Shown here: one piece after another, positions 39,434 to 47,883 of the stretch | How positions within the stretch are numbered: position 1 is the first letter of the stretch | Layout: each line of letters starts with the position of its first letter | From: CALXCT01 sp964422185 | GTDB lineage: Bacteria > Bacillota > Clostridia > Oscillospirales > Oscillospiraceae | Assembly (NCBI GenBank): GCA_964422185.1 | Contig: CAYRAG010000002.1 | Location: 17,945-81,944 of the forward strand | Direction of reading: 5' to 3' | DNA length: 64,000 bases | Position numbers and translations under genes: made by a program | Notes under the pieces: generated by a model | What the model was told of the DNA's origin: nothing | Seen by the model: only the letters and a program-made list of their open reading frames with translations | The model's database searches: none

Positions 39434-41503
39434 TCACCCGCACAGCGCCCGCAGCCGCTTCATCAGGCGGCTGCTCTCCAAATCCACTTTCCCCTCCACA
39501 TGATTGACCGAGATGGCCAGCCGGTCCGGCCGGCGCTCCACATGAATCAGCTTCAGCTCATCCATCACCGCCAGGCACACCAGCGTCCGGCCGTAGGTCT
39601 CCCGCTGGCCGTAGGCTCTGGCGACGCAGCGGCAAAGCTGGGCGGTGCCCGTCTCCACCAGGGGCCGGCGGGCGGCCTGCCCCCGGAGATAGCGCCACAG
39701 ATTGGCGAACTCCTGCCGGCTGGGCAGCATGCCCGCGGCCTGGACAGGCGGCAGCTCCTCACCGCTCATCAGGCGGCGGAACAGCTGGTGCTCCAGCTGC
39801 GCGCGGGTCAGGGCGGGGCGCAGATCCACCAGCTGCAGCTGGACTTCCCGGCGCCCCCGGAATTCGTTGATCTTCGGCTGGAATGCCAGATCCACGCGCT
39901 CCCCGGGCGTCACCTGGACATCCGCGGAGCTGACGGAGAAAAAGATGGCGTCCAGCAGCTGATCCCCCTTGGATACCCGCAGCTTCAGGTGCCGGCCCCC
40001 GCCCACATTCACGGCGGTGATCACCTCCGCCCCGGACAGGGAGAAGACCGGCCGGCGCATCCCGGAGCCGTAGGGCTCCAGCATGGCGAGACTCTCCGCA
40101 TTCTCCAGGGAGAGCAGGGAGAGGTCGTCCAGATCCGCGTCCACCTCCAGGGCGTTGCTCAGGGTCTGCCCGTCCAGGTGATCCCGCATGTACGCCTCCA
40201 TGCGCCGCTTAAACTCCGGGATATTTTCCTCCAGGATGGTGAAACCCGCCGCCAGCTCGTGGCCCCCGAAGGCCTCGAAGAGATCCTCGCAGGTCTCCAG
40301 CGCGGCGAAGAGATTGAAATGGCCGTAGGAGCGGCAGGAGGCTTTCCCTCTGCCGCCGTCCAGGCAGATCATGATGACAGGGCAGCGGTACTTCTCGGAG
40401 AGCCGGGAGGCCACAATGCCCACCACGCCCTGGTGCCAGTTTGTGTCCGTCAGGATAATGGCGCCGGACTCCTCCGGGCCGCGGCAGGACAGGCGGGCCA
40501 CACACTGGTTGTAGATCTCCCCCTCAATGGCCTGCCGCTCCCGGTTCAGATCGCACAGGGCCCGGGCCAGTTCCTCCCCGCGATCCGGGTCGTCCGTCAA
40601 AAGCAGCTCGGCGGCCAGCTCCGCGTGGCCCATCCTCCCTGCGGCGTTGATCCGGGGGGAGAGGATGTAGCCGATGGACGAGGAGTTCAGATCCTTCCCC
40701 TCCAGGCCGGCCTCCCGCAGCAGCATGCACAGGCCCGGCCGGCGGCAGTGCGCCAGAGATTCCAGGCCGAGGCGGATGATCGTCCGGTTCTCCCCGGTGA
40801 CCTGCATGACATCCGCCACGGTGCCGATGGCCGCCAGATCCGCGTATTCCAGCAGCAGGCTCTCCTGCCGCTCCGGGCCGCCCAGGGCCAGCACCAGTTT
40901 CAGCGCGACCCCGACGCCCGCCAGATGTTTGAACGGGTACGGGCAGTCCGGCCGGTGGGGATCCACCACGGCCACGGCCTCCGGGAGCCCGGCCTTGCAC
41001 TCGTGGTGGTCCGTGACCACCAGTTCCATGCCCATGTCCCGCGCCACGAGCGCCTCCGCGCCGATGGTGATGCCGCAGTCCACGGTGATAATCAGGGAGA
41101 CGCCCTGCGCCGAGAGCGTGGTGACCGCGTCGTGATTCAGGCCGTAGCCCTCGGACAGCCGATCCGGAATATAGGGGATCACCGTGCCGCCCTCCCGACG
41201 GAGGAAGTCCGTGAGCAGAACCGTGGAGGTGATCCCGTCCACATCGTAATCGCCGTAGATGGCGATGGTCTCATGCCGATCCAGCGCCTGTCGGATCCTC
41301 GCCACGGCGCGATCCATGTCTTTCATCTCCATGGGGTCGTGAAGCAGATCCCGGCCGGAGGCGAGAAACGCCGCCGCCTGTTCCGGGGACTCCATGCCCC
41401 GGGCGCACAGCACCGTCGCCACCAGGGGCGGGTATCCGGCCTGTATCAGCCCCTCCCGGGCTGCCGGTGAGATGTGGGGGTAGACCCACTGTTTATATAT
41501 CAA
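39434..41503 (-). CDS. recJ: Single-stranded-DNA exonuclease RecJ
   Basis: 689 residues. The best start is TTG at 41503; the ribosome site is weak (GGTG). DHH-family metal motifs: IYGDYDVDG (about 80), VVTDHHEC (about 160), and DHHA1 part with GYILSPRINAAGRMGHA (about 280) and GGHELAAGF. The OB-fold and C-terminal domain follow. RecJ degrades 5' single strands in recombination and mismatch repair. First gene of an operon running to the Mrp gene. Confidence 0.95.
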   Translation of the reverse strand: MIYKQWVYPHISPAAREGLIQAGYPPLVATVLCARGMESPEQAAAFLASGRDLLHDPMEMKDMDRAVARIRQALDRHETIAIYGDYDVDGITSTVLLTDFLRREGGTVIPYIPDRLSEGYGLNHDAVTTLSAQGVSLIITVDCGITIGAEALVARDMGMELVVTDHHECKAGLPEAVAVVDPHRPDCPYPFKHLAGVGVALKLVLALGGPERQESLLLEYADLAAIGTVADVMQVTGENRTIIRLGLESLAHCRRPGLCMLLREAGLEGKDLNSSSIGYILSPRINAAGRMGHAELAAELLLTDDPDRGEELARALCDLNRERQAIEGEIYNQCVARLSCRGPEESGAIILTDTNWHQGVVGIVASRLSEKYRCPVIMICLDGGRGKASCRSYGHFNLFAALETCEDLFEAFGGHELAAGFTILEENIPEFKRRMEAYMRDHLDGQTLSNALEVDADLDDLSLLSLENAESLAMLEPYGSGMRRPVFSLSGAEVITAVNVGGGRHLKLRVSKGDQLLDAIFFSVSSADVQVTPGERVDLAFQPKINEFRGRREVQLQLVDLRPALTRAQLEHQLFRRLMSGEELPPVQAAGMLPSRQEFANLWRYLRGQAARRPLVETGTAQLCRCVARAYGQRETYGRTLVCLAVMDELKLIHVERRPDRLAISVNHVEGKVDLESSRLMKRLRALCG

Positions 41504-41583
41504 GGTGAAACACCGCCTGCAGTTTCAGATTTGGGTGCCCGGCATCCCGCGTATTCCGGCGGGGGCCGGGGAAAACCGGGGAA

Positions 41584-41612
41584 AGTATAGCATAGTTTTC
41601 CGGCAAACACAA
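41584..41612 (-). promoter_or_regulatory. Promoter of the recJ operon
   Basis: Minus strand TTGTGT (41612-41607), 17 bases, TATACT (41589-41584). Start near 41577. Confidence 0.7.
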
Positions 41613-41785
41613 GACAGGATCCCCCGCCGGCCGCGGCGATCCGGCCCGTAGCCCGGATGGCCTGAAAAACGCGCAGAGCGGCCGTCACGGGACACACGGC
41701 CCGCAGCGGTCCGGCGGCCCGCCCCCCGCGGCGTGAGCGGCAGGGAACTATCCGCCGGTAGCCCGATCGGGCCCCAAAAAACCTC

Positions 41786-41813
41786 TTGACACCGGCAAAA
41801 ATTCCGGTATAAT
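41786..41813 (+). promoter_or_regulatory. Promoter of rpsF-ssb-rpsR
   Basis: TTGACA (41786-41791), 16 bases, TATAAT (41808-41813), both boxes perfect. The spacer itself is bounded by CCGG repeats. Start near 41820. The 170 bases between this and the recJ promoter hold no gene. Confidence 0.88.
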
Positions 41814-41819
41814 AGTTAG

Positions 41820-41896
41820 GCCTGTCTTGAGACGGGCACATCTATCCTTGCCTTCGGCCAGACCGAAGGCCATATGTCCATAAGGAGGTGCAGCAA
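41820..41896 (+). promoter_or_regulatory. rpsF leader with hairpin
   Basis: 77-nt leader with a perfect GCCTTCGG / CCGAAGGC stem just before AAGGAGGTG. Leaders at this place bind the S6:S18 pair in many bacteria to shut off translation. The hairpin position fits, but I did not confirm the conserved CCG bulge of that motif. Confidence 0.45.
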
Positions 41897-42193
41897 ATGG
41901 CAAAAATCAGCGCGAATTATGAGACGGTGTTCATCATCGACCCCACGCTGGGGGAGGAGGGCATCGCCGCCGTGGTTGCCAGGTTCAAGAGCCTGATCGA
42001 GAGCAGGGCAACGCTTGCCGAAGTGGATGAGTGGGGGAAACGCCGCCTCGCTTATCCGATCAACGACCGGGACGAGGGCTACTATGTCCTGATGACTTTC
42101 CAGTCCGCCCCTGAATTTCCCAAAGAGCTGGAGCGCCAGTTCCGCATCGCGGACGGCGTAATGCGTTCCATCATCGTATGCAAGGACGAGTAA
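41897..42193 (+). CDS. rpsF: Ribosomal protein bS6
   Basis: 98 residues from ATG at 41897, seven bases after AAGGAGGTG. Typical start AKISANYETVFIIDPTLGEE and ISEWGKRRLAYP-like centre (DEWGKRRLAYPINDRDEGYY, in part). It binds the 30S platform with bS18. First gene of the classic rpsF-ssb-rpsR operon. Confidence 0.97.
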   Translation: MAKISANYETVFIIDPTLGEEGIAAVVARFKSLIESRATLAEVDEWGKRRLAYPINDRDEGYYVLMTFQSAPEFPKELERQFRIADGVMRSIIVCKDE

Positions 42194-42206
42194 GGAGGAC
42201 AGCGGT

Positions 42207-42677
42207 ATGCTGAACAAGATCATCATCATGGGCCGTCTGACCCGCGATCCTGAGCTTCGCCATACCCAGTCGGGCATCGCCGTCGCCTCGTTCTCCCTGG
42301 CGGTGGATCGGGACTTCCGGGACAAGGCGACCGGGGATCGTCTGACGGACTTCATCGATGTCGTCGCATGGCGGCAGACCGGCGAGTTTGTCTGCAAGTA
42401 CTTCACCAAGGGCCGTATGGCCGTTGTGGAGGGCCGCCTCCAGATCCGCGACTGGACGGATAAGGACGGCAACAAGCGCCGCAGCGCCGAGGTTGTGGCG
42501 GACAATGTCTATTTCGGCGACTCCAAGCGGGACACCGAGAGCGGATACAGCAACTCTTACTCCACCTACGCACCGCCTTCCCAGAGTGCGCCTCCTCCCG
42601 TGTCCGGGTACGGAGCGCCGGCGGGCGGCGACCAATTCTCTGAGCTGACCGAGGATGACGGAGACCTTCCGTTCTGA
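42207..42677 (+). CDS. ssb: Single-stranded DNA-binding protein
   Basis: 156 residues; ATG at 42207 after AAGGAGGACAGCGGT. N-terminal OB fold MLNKIIIMGRLTRDPELRH with VAWRQTGEF; a disordered Ser/Tyr/Pro/Gly linker from about 110; acidic partner-binding tip DDGDLPF. It coats single strands during replication and repair and recruits partners such as RecJ through the tip. Confidence 0.97.
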   Translation: MLNKIIIMGRLTRDPELRHTQSGIAVASFSLAVDRDFRDKATGDRLTDFIDVVAWRQTGEFVCKYFTKGRMAVVEGRLQIRDWTDKDGNKRRSAEVVADNVYFGDSKRDTESGYSNSYSTYAPPSQSAPPPVSGYGAPAGGDQFSELTEDDGDLPF

Positions 42678-42741
42678 CCCCCGGCGGGTCTGTCCCGGTT
42701 TTCCCATCCCATTCTGGTTTACCACAAGGAGGTTTTGTTCC

Positions 42742-42987
42742 ATGGCTGTCGATAACAACAGAGCGCCCCGCGGCCGCGGCAAGCGCCGCAAGGTATGCGC
42801 GTTCTGCGTGGATAAGGTCGAGCACATTGATTACAAGGACGCCGCGAAGCTGCGCCGCTACACTTCCGAGCGGGCGAAGATTCTGCCCCGCCGCACGACC
42901 GGTACCTGCGCCATGCACCAGCGCCAGCTGACAGAGGCCATCAAGCGCGCCCGTCAGATTGCGCTGCTGCCGTATGTGACAGACTGA
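42742..42987 (+). CDS. rpsR: Ribosomal protein bS18
   Basis: 81 residues; ATG at 42742 after AAGGAGG. RRKVCAFCVDK contains a CxxC that with later Cys can hold zinc (C+ form), then DYKDAAKLRRYTSERAKILPRR, the family core (quoted in part). It pairs with bS6. Last gene of the operon. Confidence 0.97.
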   Translation: MAVDNNRAPRGRGKRRKVCAFCVDKVEHIDYKDAAKLRRYTSERAKILPRRTTGTCAMHQRQLTEAIKRARQIALLPYVTD

Positions 42988-42994
42988 TGAAAAG

Positions 42995-43025
42995 ACACCT
43001 CCGGGTTGCCCCGGAGGTGTTTTTT
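42995..43025 (+). terminator. Terminator of the rpsF operon
   Basis: ACACCTCCGGG / CCCGGAGGTGT with a short GTTGC-type loop, followed by TTTTT. Confidence 0.9.
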
Positions 43026-43097
43026 GATCTCCGCGAGGAGCGCCCAGATCCGGGCGGCTCTTTTGGGTGAGACGGTTGCGGGGGACAGGGAAACCGG

Positions 43098-43397
43098 TCA
43101 CTCCCCGGTCTGCTTCTGGCGCTCAGCCCGGGCGCGGGCTCTCTTCAGAATGGAGCCGGGATCCTGGCTCTCCGGATTTCGTCTGGCCTCGGCCTGCATC
43201 CTCTTTTTCTTCCGGACGCCGGCGTAGTAGGCAGGATACCCGATAGCGGCTCTCTCCATTTTCTGCCTCAGCTTCAGGCGCAGGATCCCCGGTCTCATCT
43301 CCTCGAACTCATCCATATACTGGAACCACTCCGGGGCGTGTTCCCGCTCCTGTTCCGGGAACTCCTCCTCCGCGGCGCCGTGCTTCGTCTGTTTCAA
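43098..43397 (-). CDS. Small basic/acidic hypothetical protein
   Basis: 99 residues. The TTG start at 43397 has a full AAGGAGG ten bases upstream and its own promoter at 43473-43501, which makes a real gene likely. The first 20 residues are acidic, then EWFQYMDEFEEMRPGILRL and a Lys/Arg-rich helix-forming end with RVRKKKRMQAEARR-like sequence. No membrane span, no Cys pairs. I recognise no family. Confidence 0.6.
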   Translation of the reverse strand: MKQTKHGAAEEEFPEQEREHAPEWFQYMDEFEEMRPGILRLKLRQKMERAAIGYPAYYAGVRKKKRMQAEARRNPESQDPGSILKRARARAERQKQTGE

Positions 43398-43472
43398 GTT
43401 CGTTCTGCCTCCTTCCCGGACAGGCCTCAGGAAATGACAGCCTGCCGTCGCTTTGCCTGGCCTTCTGCGGGA

Positions 43473-43501
43473 AGTCTATCACGCGCGGCCGGGGTTTGCA
43501 A
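43473..43501 (-). promoter_or_regulatory. Promoter of the small hypothetical gene
   Basis: Minus strand TTGCAA (43501-43496), 17 bases ending in TGA, TAGACT (43478-43473). Confidence 0.55.
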
Positions 43502-43571
43502 GCGGAAATGCCGGAAAGGAACCGGGCCGGGCGTTTGCCTCGCCCCGGGTTTCCCGCCCGGGCGCGGCTTG

Positions 43572-46151
43572 TCAGTTCTCCTCCCAGCCGCACACGGCGC
43601 GGCCGGACACGGCGTCCTGCCACAGACGGAGACCGGGGGTCTCCACCGCTTTCACCATGCCGGCCAGCGCGGAGGAGTCCGGGCTGAGCCGGGCGAACAG
43701 ATCCTCACAGGAATCCAGGATCTCCGGGCAGTAGGCCTGGGTCTTCTCGTTGTTCCAGATGGCGCCGTAGAAGATCTCCGCCTCCACCAGATCCTGGAAC
43801 ATGTGGCTGCCGTAGCTCAGCTCCGGCTGGTAGCCCGCCCGGCTGTCCGACACCTCGCATACGGCGGTGCAGCCGGCGATGTCTCCGAAAGTGACCGGCA
43901 CGCCCAGCTCCGGGGAGGAGGTGCCGATGCGGCCCGGCGTCAGCAGGAGCATCGCCTTTCCCTCGTCCCGGCAGCGGCGGATGAGCTGGCCCACCGCCAC
44001 GGCGACTTCCGGCTTTCTGGCGTAGGGGTAGAGGTAGTACTGCTCCGGGTCGATGAGCACCACCCCGTCCACATTCCGCACCCCGGAGGGCCCCATGGAG
44101 GAGTCTGAGATGTCAAACAGGGTGCGGCTCAGACGCAGGGCGTCCAGATCCACCTGCTCCCCCTGTCTGCCCAGGTAGAGGGGACGGCACTGGAGCAGGT
44201 TGACGACAAAGTCGCCGCTCTCGTCCAGATTGACGGTGTACTCGATATCCACCGGGTTCTCATAGACCCGCTCAAGAGTCTTGAGCAGCCGGTGCATCAT
44301 GCCGGTAAACGCCCGGTTCTCCAGCAGGCGCTGGCAGTTGGCGAACAGAACCTCCTGGTAGGAGCCGCGCTGGCGGAGAAGATTCTCCGCCTCGGTGTCA
44401 TGCTCCATGACCTGGTTTAAATACCACCGGGGCAGATCCGGCATCAGCAGATCCGCCGGCACCGCCCGGATGGTGTTCTCCTGGCGGTCCAGCACATCCA
44501 CATAGTGCTGGGAGAACCGGTGCTTCTGCGCGGAGGTGGTGTAGATCGTGGTCGCGGGCCGGTCCAGGTTGGCCAGACGGGGGTAGTCGTCCTGTGTGCG
44601 ATCCACCGCCCGGGTGCCCAGACCCATGACGATGCGCAGCATGCCCGCCCCGGGATCCATGTCCCGGTACCACTTATAGGCGCTGTGGCTGTAGCCCACG
44701 CCGGCGGCGGAGGGCATGAAGTAGCGGCCGTGGGACGATCCGGAGACCCGCTGCACCAGCACCGCCATCTGCTCGTCGCTGTTCTCCAGGCCCCGCATGC
44801 GCCGGTACTCCAGCGCGGAGGGATCCATGGTGCTGGCGTAGACCCGGCGCAGCGCCTGCTCAAACGCCTCCAGCCGCTCCTGAGGCCCGCCCTGGTTGAC
44901 GCAGAACACCGACTCGTACTTGCCGGCGAACGCGTTGTTGAAGCCGTCCTCCAGGAAGCTGGAGGAGCGGACGATAATGGGACTCTGCCCGAAGTACTCC
45001 AGCATGTTCATAAACTGCTGCCGGAGATTGGCGGGGAACTGGCCGGTGAGCAGATGCTCTTTCAGCTCTTTCGCCGCGGTGAAGTACTCCGAGGGCGTGC
45101 GCTGGCGGATGCGCAGGCGCCAGCAGTTGTTGGAGACGATGTAGGTGTAGTACACATCCGACCCGATATACCAGGAGTCGTGGGGCTCGCTGTGCTCCGA
45201 CATGTCCTCCGGCAGCTCCCGCTCCGCGATCTTCCGGGCCAGCAGCATGCCGCAGGATTTTCCCCCGATGGCGCCGCTGCCGATCATCCGGTCCCGCAGG
45301 GCGAAATAGTCCTCCGGCTGGAAGTACCGGTGCACCAGCTCCCGCAGACGGGCGTCCCGGGTCATCATGCTGGCGATGAGCTGCGCCTCCGTCTCCGAGG
45401 AGAACCGGTCGCTCTGCGCGTACTCCATCCGGACGGAGTTGAAGAAGCGGTCGTAGCTGTCGTAGTTCTGATCCTGGTTTTCCGCGCTCTCCCGCTGAAG
45501 CGCCTGGTAGTACCGGCTCATGCCGACGCCGTCCTGGACGACGGAGAAATTCCCCGTCTCCCGGTTCAGGCAGTACGGGAGGAACATCTGATCCGAGTAG
45601 CGGTTCCACACCTTCAGGGGGTGGAGATACACCTGGGAGCCGGTGTCGTACACATTCAGCAGCAGCTGGGTGGTGTCCCGGATGCGGGCGACCGCGTCAA
45701 AGGAGTGCCGGCCCCGGATCAGGGGGAAGTAGGCGACGGTGTCCAGCTCGAACAGGTACGGACAGGTCACCCGGAAGAAGTTGCCCATCATCAGGTCGGT
45801 GTACCAGGCGGACTGCAGCTCGGACAGGCAGTCAAAGACATAGAACGCGTCCTTGCCCCGGCGGGTAATCTCGTCGTGGAGCTTCACCGTGAACGCCTCA
45901 AAGCCCTCCTCCGGGTCAAACTGCCGCACATCAATGCCGGTCAGGTCGGACAGGACGGGCTCATGCTGGGCAAAACGGATGTAGACGATATCCCGGCCGT
46001 CCGCCACGGCCTGCCTCGCGAACGGTTCCGCGAACAGCCGGAATTCGTCGATGGAGGATACCTGCCAGACCACATTGTCCCCAAGGCGAATGTAGTCCAG
46101 GAGAGCATCCATGCTGGGGTAGCCGCTTCGAATCGGTTCAAACGGCGCCAT
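43572..46151 (-). CDS. PEP/pyruvate-binding-domain protein (PPDK N-terminal-like)
   Basis: 859 residues; ATG at 46151 after AAAAGGAGG. Residues about 1-250 look like a RecA/KaiC-type sheet domain (VSSIDEFRLFAEPFARQ, DIVYIRFA, DAFYVFDCLSELQ) without a Walker A. From about 300 it resembles the nucleotide-binding part of PEP synthase/PPDK: IGSGAIGGKSCGMLLARKI, SPIIVRSSSFLEDGFNNAFAG and VYASTMDPSALEYR. The phospho-His and PEP-binding domains are missing, so it cannot be a whole PEP synthase. Function unknown; perhaps a dikinase-like phosphotransfer enzyme with another partner. Its own promoter lies at 46275-46303. Confidence 0.8.
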   Translation of the reverse strand: MAPFEPIRSGYPSMDALLDYIRLGDNVVWQVSSIDEFRLFAEPFARQAVADGRDIVYIRFAQHEPVLSDLTGIDVRQFDPEEGFEAFTVKLHDEITRRGKDAFYVFDCLSELQSAWYTDLMMGNFFRVTCPYLFELDTVAYFPLIRGRHSFDAVARIRDTTQLLLNVYDTGSQVYLHPLKVWNRYSDQMFLPYCLNRETGNFSVVQDGVGMSRYYQALQRESAENQDQNYDSYDRFFNSVRMEYAQSDRFSSETEAQLIASMMTRDARLRELVHRYFQPEDYFALRDRMIGSGAIGGKSCGMLLARKIAERELPEDMSEHSEPHDSWYIGSDVYYTYIVSNNCWRLRIRQRTPSEYFTAAKELKEHLLTGQFPANLRQQFMNMLEYFGQSPIIVRSSSFLEDGFNNAFAGKYESVFCVNQGGPQERLEAFEQALRRVYASTMDPSALEYRRMRGLENSDEQMAVLVQRVSGSSHGRYFMPSAAGVGYSHSAYKWYRDMDPGAGMLRIVMGLGTRAVDRTQDDYPRLANLDRPATTIYTTSAQKHRFSQHYVDVLDRQENTIRAVPADLLMPDLPRWYLNQVMEHDTEAENLLRQRGSYQEVLFANCQRLLENRAFTGMMHRLLKTLERVYENPVDIEYTVNLDESGDFVVNLLQCRPLYLGRQGEQVDLDALRLSRTLFDISDSSMGPSGVRNVDGVVLIDPEQYYLYPYARKPEVAVAVGQLIRRCRDEGKAMLLLTPGRIGTSSPELGVPVTFGDIAGCTAVCEVSDSRAGYQPELSYGSHMFQDLVEAEIFYGAIWNNEKTQAYCPEILDSCEDLFARLSPDSSALAGMVKAVETPGLRLWQDAVSGRAVCGWEEN

Positions 46152-46274
46152 TGCGTTCGCCTCCTTTTCAGTGTCTGAGAGCGCAAAACGAGACAGAGAA
46201 GTTAGAACTCCCTTGTCCCGTTTCCTGTGAAATGCCGTATGCAGTTGTCCCGGGGACAGGATTCCCCGAAAAAC

Positions 46275-46303
46275 AGTATACCACACCCGCCCGCGGGATG
46301 CAA
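46275..46303 (-). promoter_or_regulatory. Promoter of the PEP/pyruvate-binding-domain gene
   Basis: Minus strand TTGCAT (46303-46298), 17 bases ending in TGTGG, TATACT (46280-46275). Start near 46268. Confidence 0.7.
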
Positions 46304-46553
46304 CAGGCAGCGGCGGCGGGAAACCGGGGAACTGCGCCGCCCCCGATCGCACGGCGCGGTTCGGATTTTGCCCCGCTGTACCGGCTGGAAAGATTTTCAA
46401 ATTGTTCACAAATGCGTATTCCAGCCTGTTTGTGCCGCTCCGGCCGCGGAACCGCGGGAATTGCCGGGAAAACGGCGGGAAAAAGTTCACAGAGCACCGC
46501 GAAAGGCCGTGAGAATCCCGCCGGGATCCCGCGGAAAAAGCGGAATTTTCCAG

Positions 46554-46582
46554 TTGTGTTCTGAAAATGGAGTTGCTATAAT
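46554..46582 (+). promoter_or_regulatory. Promoter of the lipid kinase gene
   Basis: TTGTGT (46554-46559), 17 bases ending in TTGC, TATAAT (46577-46582). A perfect -10 box with a TGC extension. Confidence 0.75.
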
Positions 46583-46680
46583 TTCCGGGAAGACAGGCCT
46601 GTTTCCGACCTGCAACCATCTGTCCGCCTTTTTGGGATACACAAAAAAACAGGAGAAATCAGGGATCGGGGGTTACGCGT

Positions 46681-47577
46681 TTGAAACGCCTTCTGTTTAT
46701 TTACAATCCTACCGCAGGAAAAGGCCGGATTCGCACCGGCCTGTCCGAGATCCTCAACTGCTTCACCGGGGAGGGCTACCTGGTCACCACCTACCCCACG
46801 CAGGGGGAGGGCGACGCCATCAAAGCCGCCTCTGAGATGGCGCCCGGCTACGACCGGGTGGTCTGCGCCGGGGGAGACGGCACCCTGAGCCAGACCGCGG
46901 CCGGCCTGATGCGCCTGCCCGAGGAGCAGCGGCCGCCCCTGGGATATATTCCCGCCGGATCCACCAATGACTGCGCGGTCAACTTTCACCTGCCGTCCGG
47001 CCTGACAGAGTGCGCCGAAGTCGCGGCGACAGGCGAGATGCGCCCATGCGACATGGGTCTGCTCCAGGGGAAACCGTTTATCTATGTGGCCGCCTGCGGC
47101 GCCTTTACCGATGTGGCCTACGATACGCCCAAGGATCTGAAGAAGACTTTCGGGCACCTGGCCTATATCATCTCCGCGCTGGGCAGCCTGCCCACGATCA
47201 CCAGCTATCCGCTGACCATTGAGTATGACGGCGGCGTGGTAGAGGGAAAGTACCTGATTGGTCTGGTATGCAACAGTTTCTCCGTGGGCGGGGTAAAGGC
47301 GCTGCCCAAGGAGGAGATCATCCTGGACGACGGCATCTTCGAGGTGCTTCTGATAAAAAAGCCGCACTCCATGGCGGACTTAAACCAGGTGCTTCAGTCC
47401 ATCATGCAGCAGAAGACAGCCGAGGGGGAGGCCGTGACGATCCTGCGCACCTCCAGGCTGGTCATCACCTCGGAGAAAGACCTGCCCTGGACCATTGACG
47501 GGGAATACGGCGGCGCCTACCAGAGAACGGAGATTGAGATCCGCCCGCGTGCGCTGGTGACCATTCAGGGCCGATAG
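46681..47577 (+). CDS. Diacylglycerol/lipid kinase family protein
   Basis: 298 residues; TTG start at 46681 after ATCGGGGG. YegS/DgkB family: FIYNPTAGKG at the N-terminus, the nucleotide motif CAGGDGTLSQTAAG (about residue 61), GYIPAGSTND (about 90) and the C-terminal beta domain with EIILDDGIFEVLLI. Members phosphorylate diacylglycerol or related lipids at the inner membrane face. A terminator follows, so the gene is monocistronic. Confidence 0.94.
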   Translation: MKRLLFIYNPTAGKGRIRTGLSEILNCFTGEGYLVTTYPTQGEGDAIKAASEMAPGYDRVVCAGGDGTLSQTAAGLMRLPEEQRPPLGYIPAGSTNDCAVNFHLPSGLTECAEVAATGEMRPCDMGLLQGKPFIYVAACGAFTDVAYDTPKDLKKTFGHLAYIISALGSLPTITSYPLTIEYDGGVVEGKYLIGLVCNSFSVGGVKALPKEEIILDDGIFEVLLIKKPHSMADLNQVLQSIMQQKTAEGEAVTILRTSRLVITSEKDLPWTIDGEYGGAYQRTEIEIRPRALVTIQGR

Positions 47578-47592
47578 GGAAGAACACAGCAG

Positions 47593-47622
47593 AGCCCCGC
47601 ACGGCAGCCGCCGTGCGGGGCT
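47593..47622 (+). terminator. Terminator of the lipid kinase gene
   Basis: AGCCCCGCACGGC pairs with GCCGTGCGGGGCT, then TATTGT; strong stem but short T-tract. Confidence 0.7.
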
Positions 47623-47818
47623 TATTGTATGTGCGGGAGGGGAATTGACCGCCCCCCGCCGTATCGCTTTACGGGAAGACGGGATTCCGGATTGCCGCCC
47701 AGGCGCCCATGATGGTGGGGGGAGTCATCCCGCACGGGGCGCATCTGTTTCCGGAGAAGACCTGGTAGCCCCGCGGGACCGGGAGGGCGCCGGAGGCCGG
47801 ACATCGGACGGGAAAGAG
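47623..47818. other. Gene-free spacer
   Basis: About 200 bases between two terminator hairpins, with no ribosome site or frame worth reporting on either strand. Confidence 0.5.
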
Positions 47819-47862
47819 AGCGGGGGTATCGCGGCACATGCCAATGCCGAGATACCCCCGCT
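47819..47862 (-). terminator. Long hairpin after the small membrane protein gene
   Basis: AGCGGGGGTATC pairs perfectly with GATACCCCCGCT around a GGCA/TGCC inner stem. On the minus strand CTCTCTTTCC follows, 21 bases after the membrane protein stop. Confidence 0.6.
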
Positions 47863-47883
47863 TTGCCTGCTGTTTTGGACTGG

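Larger units (their letters stand above)
46152..46680. other. Divergent intergenic region
   Basis: About 530 bases between two divergent genes. It contains the two promoters listed separately, a 117-base leader for the minus-strand gene and a 92-base leader for the lipid kinase gene. The middle (46304-46550) is GC-rich and shows no gene or clear operator. Confidence 0.5.

Noticed and set aside
37064..41470. Plus-strand open frame of 1468 codons opposite relA and recJ
   Set aside because: Antisense shadow: RelA and RecJ on the other strand are complete with all motifs, and the frame has no ribosome site or recognisable domain.
47622..47837. Minus-strand 71-residue frame between terminators
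   Set aside because: Pro/Arg/Gly-rich, no start signal, sits across a terminator hairpin.
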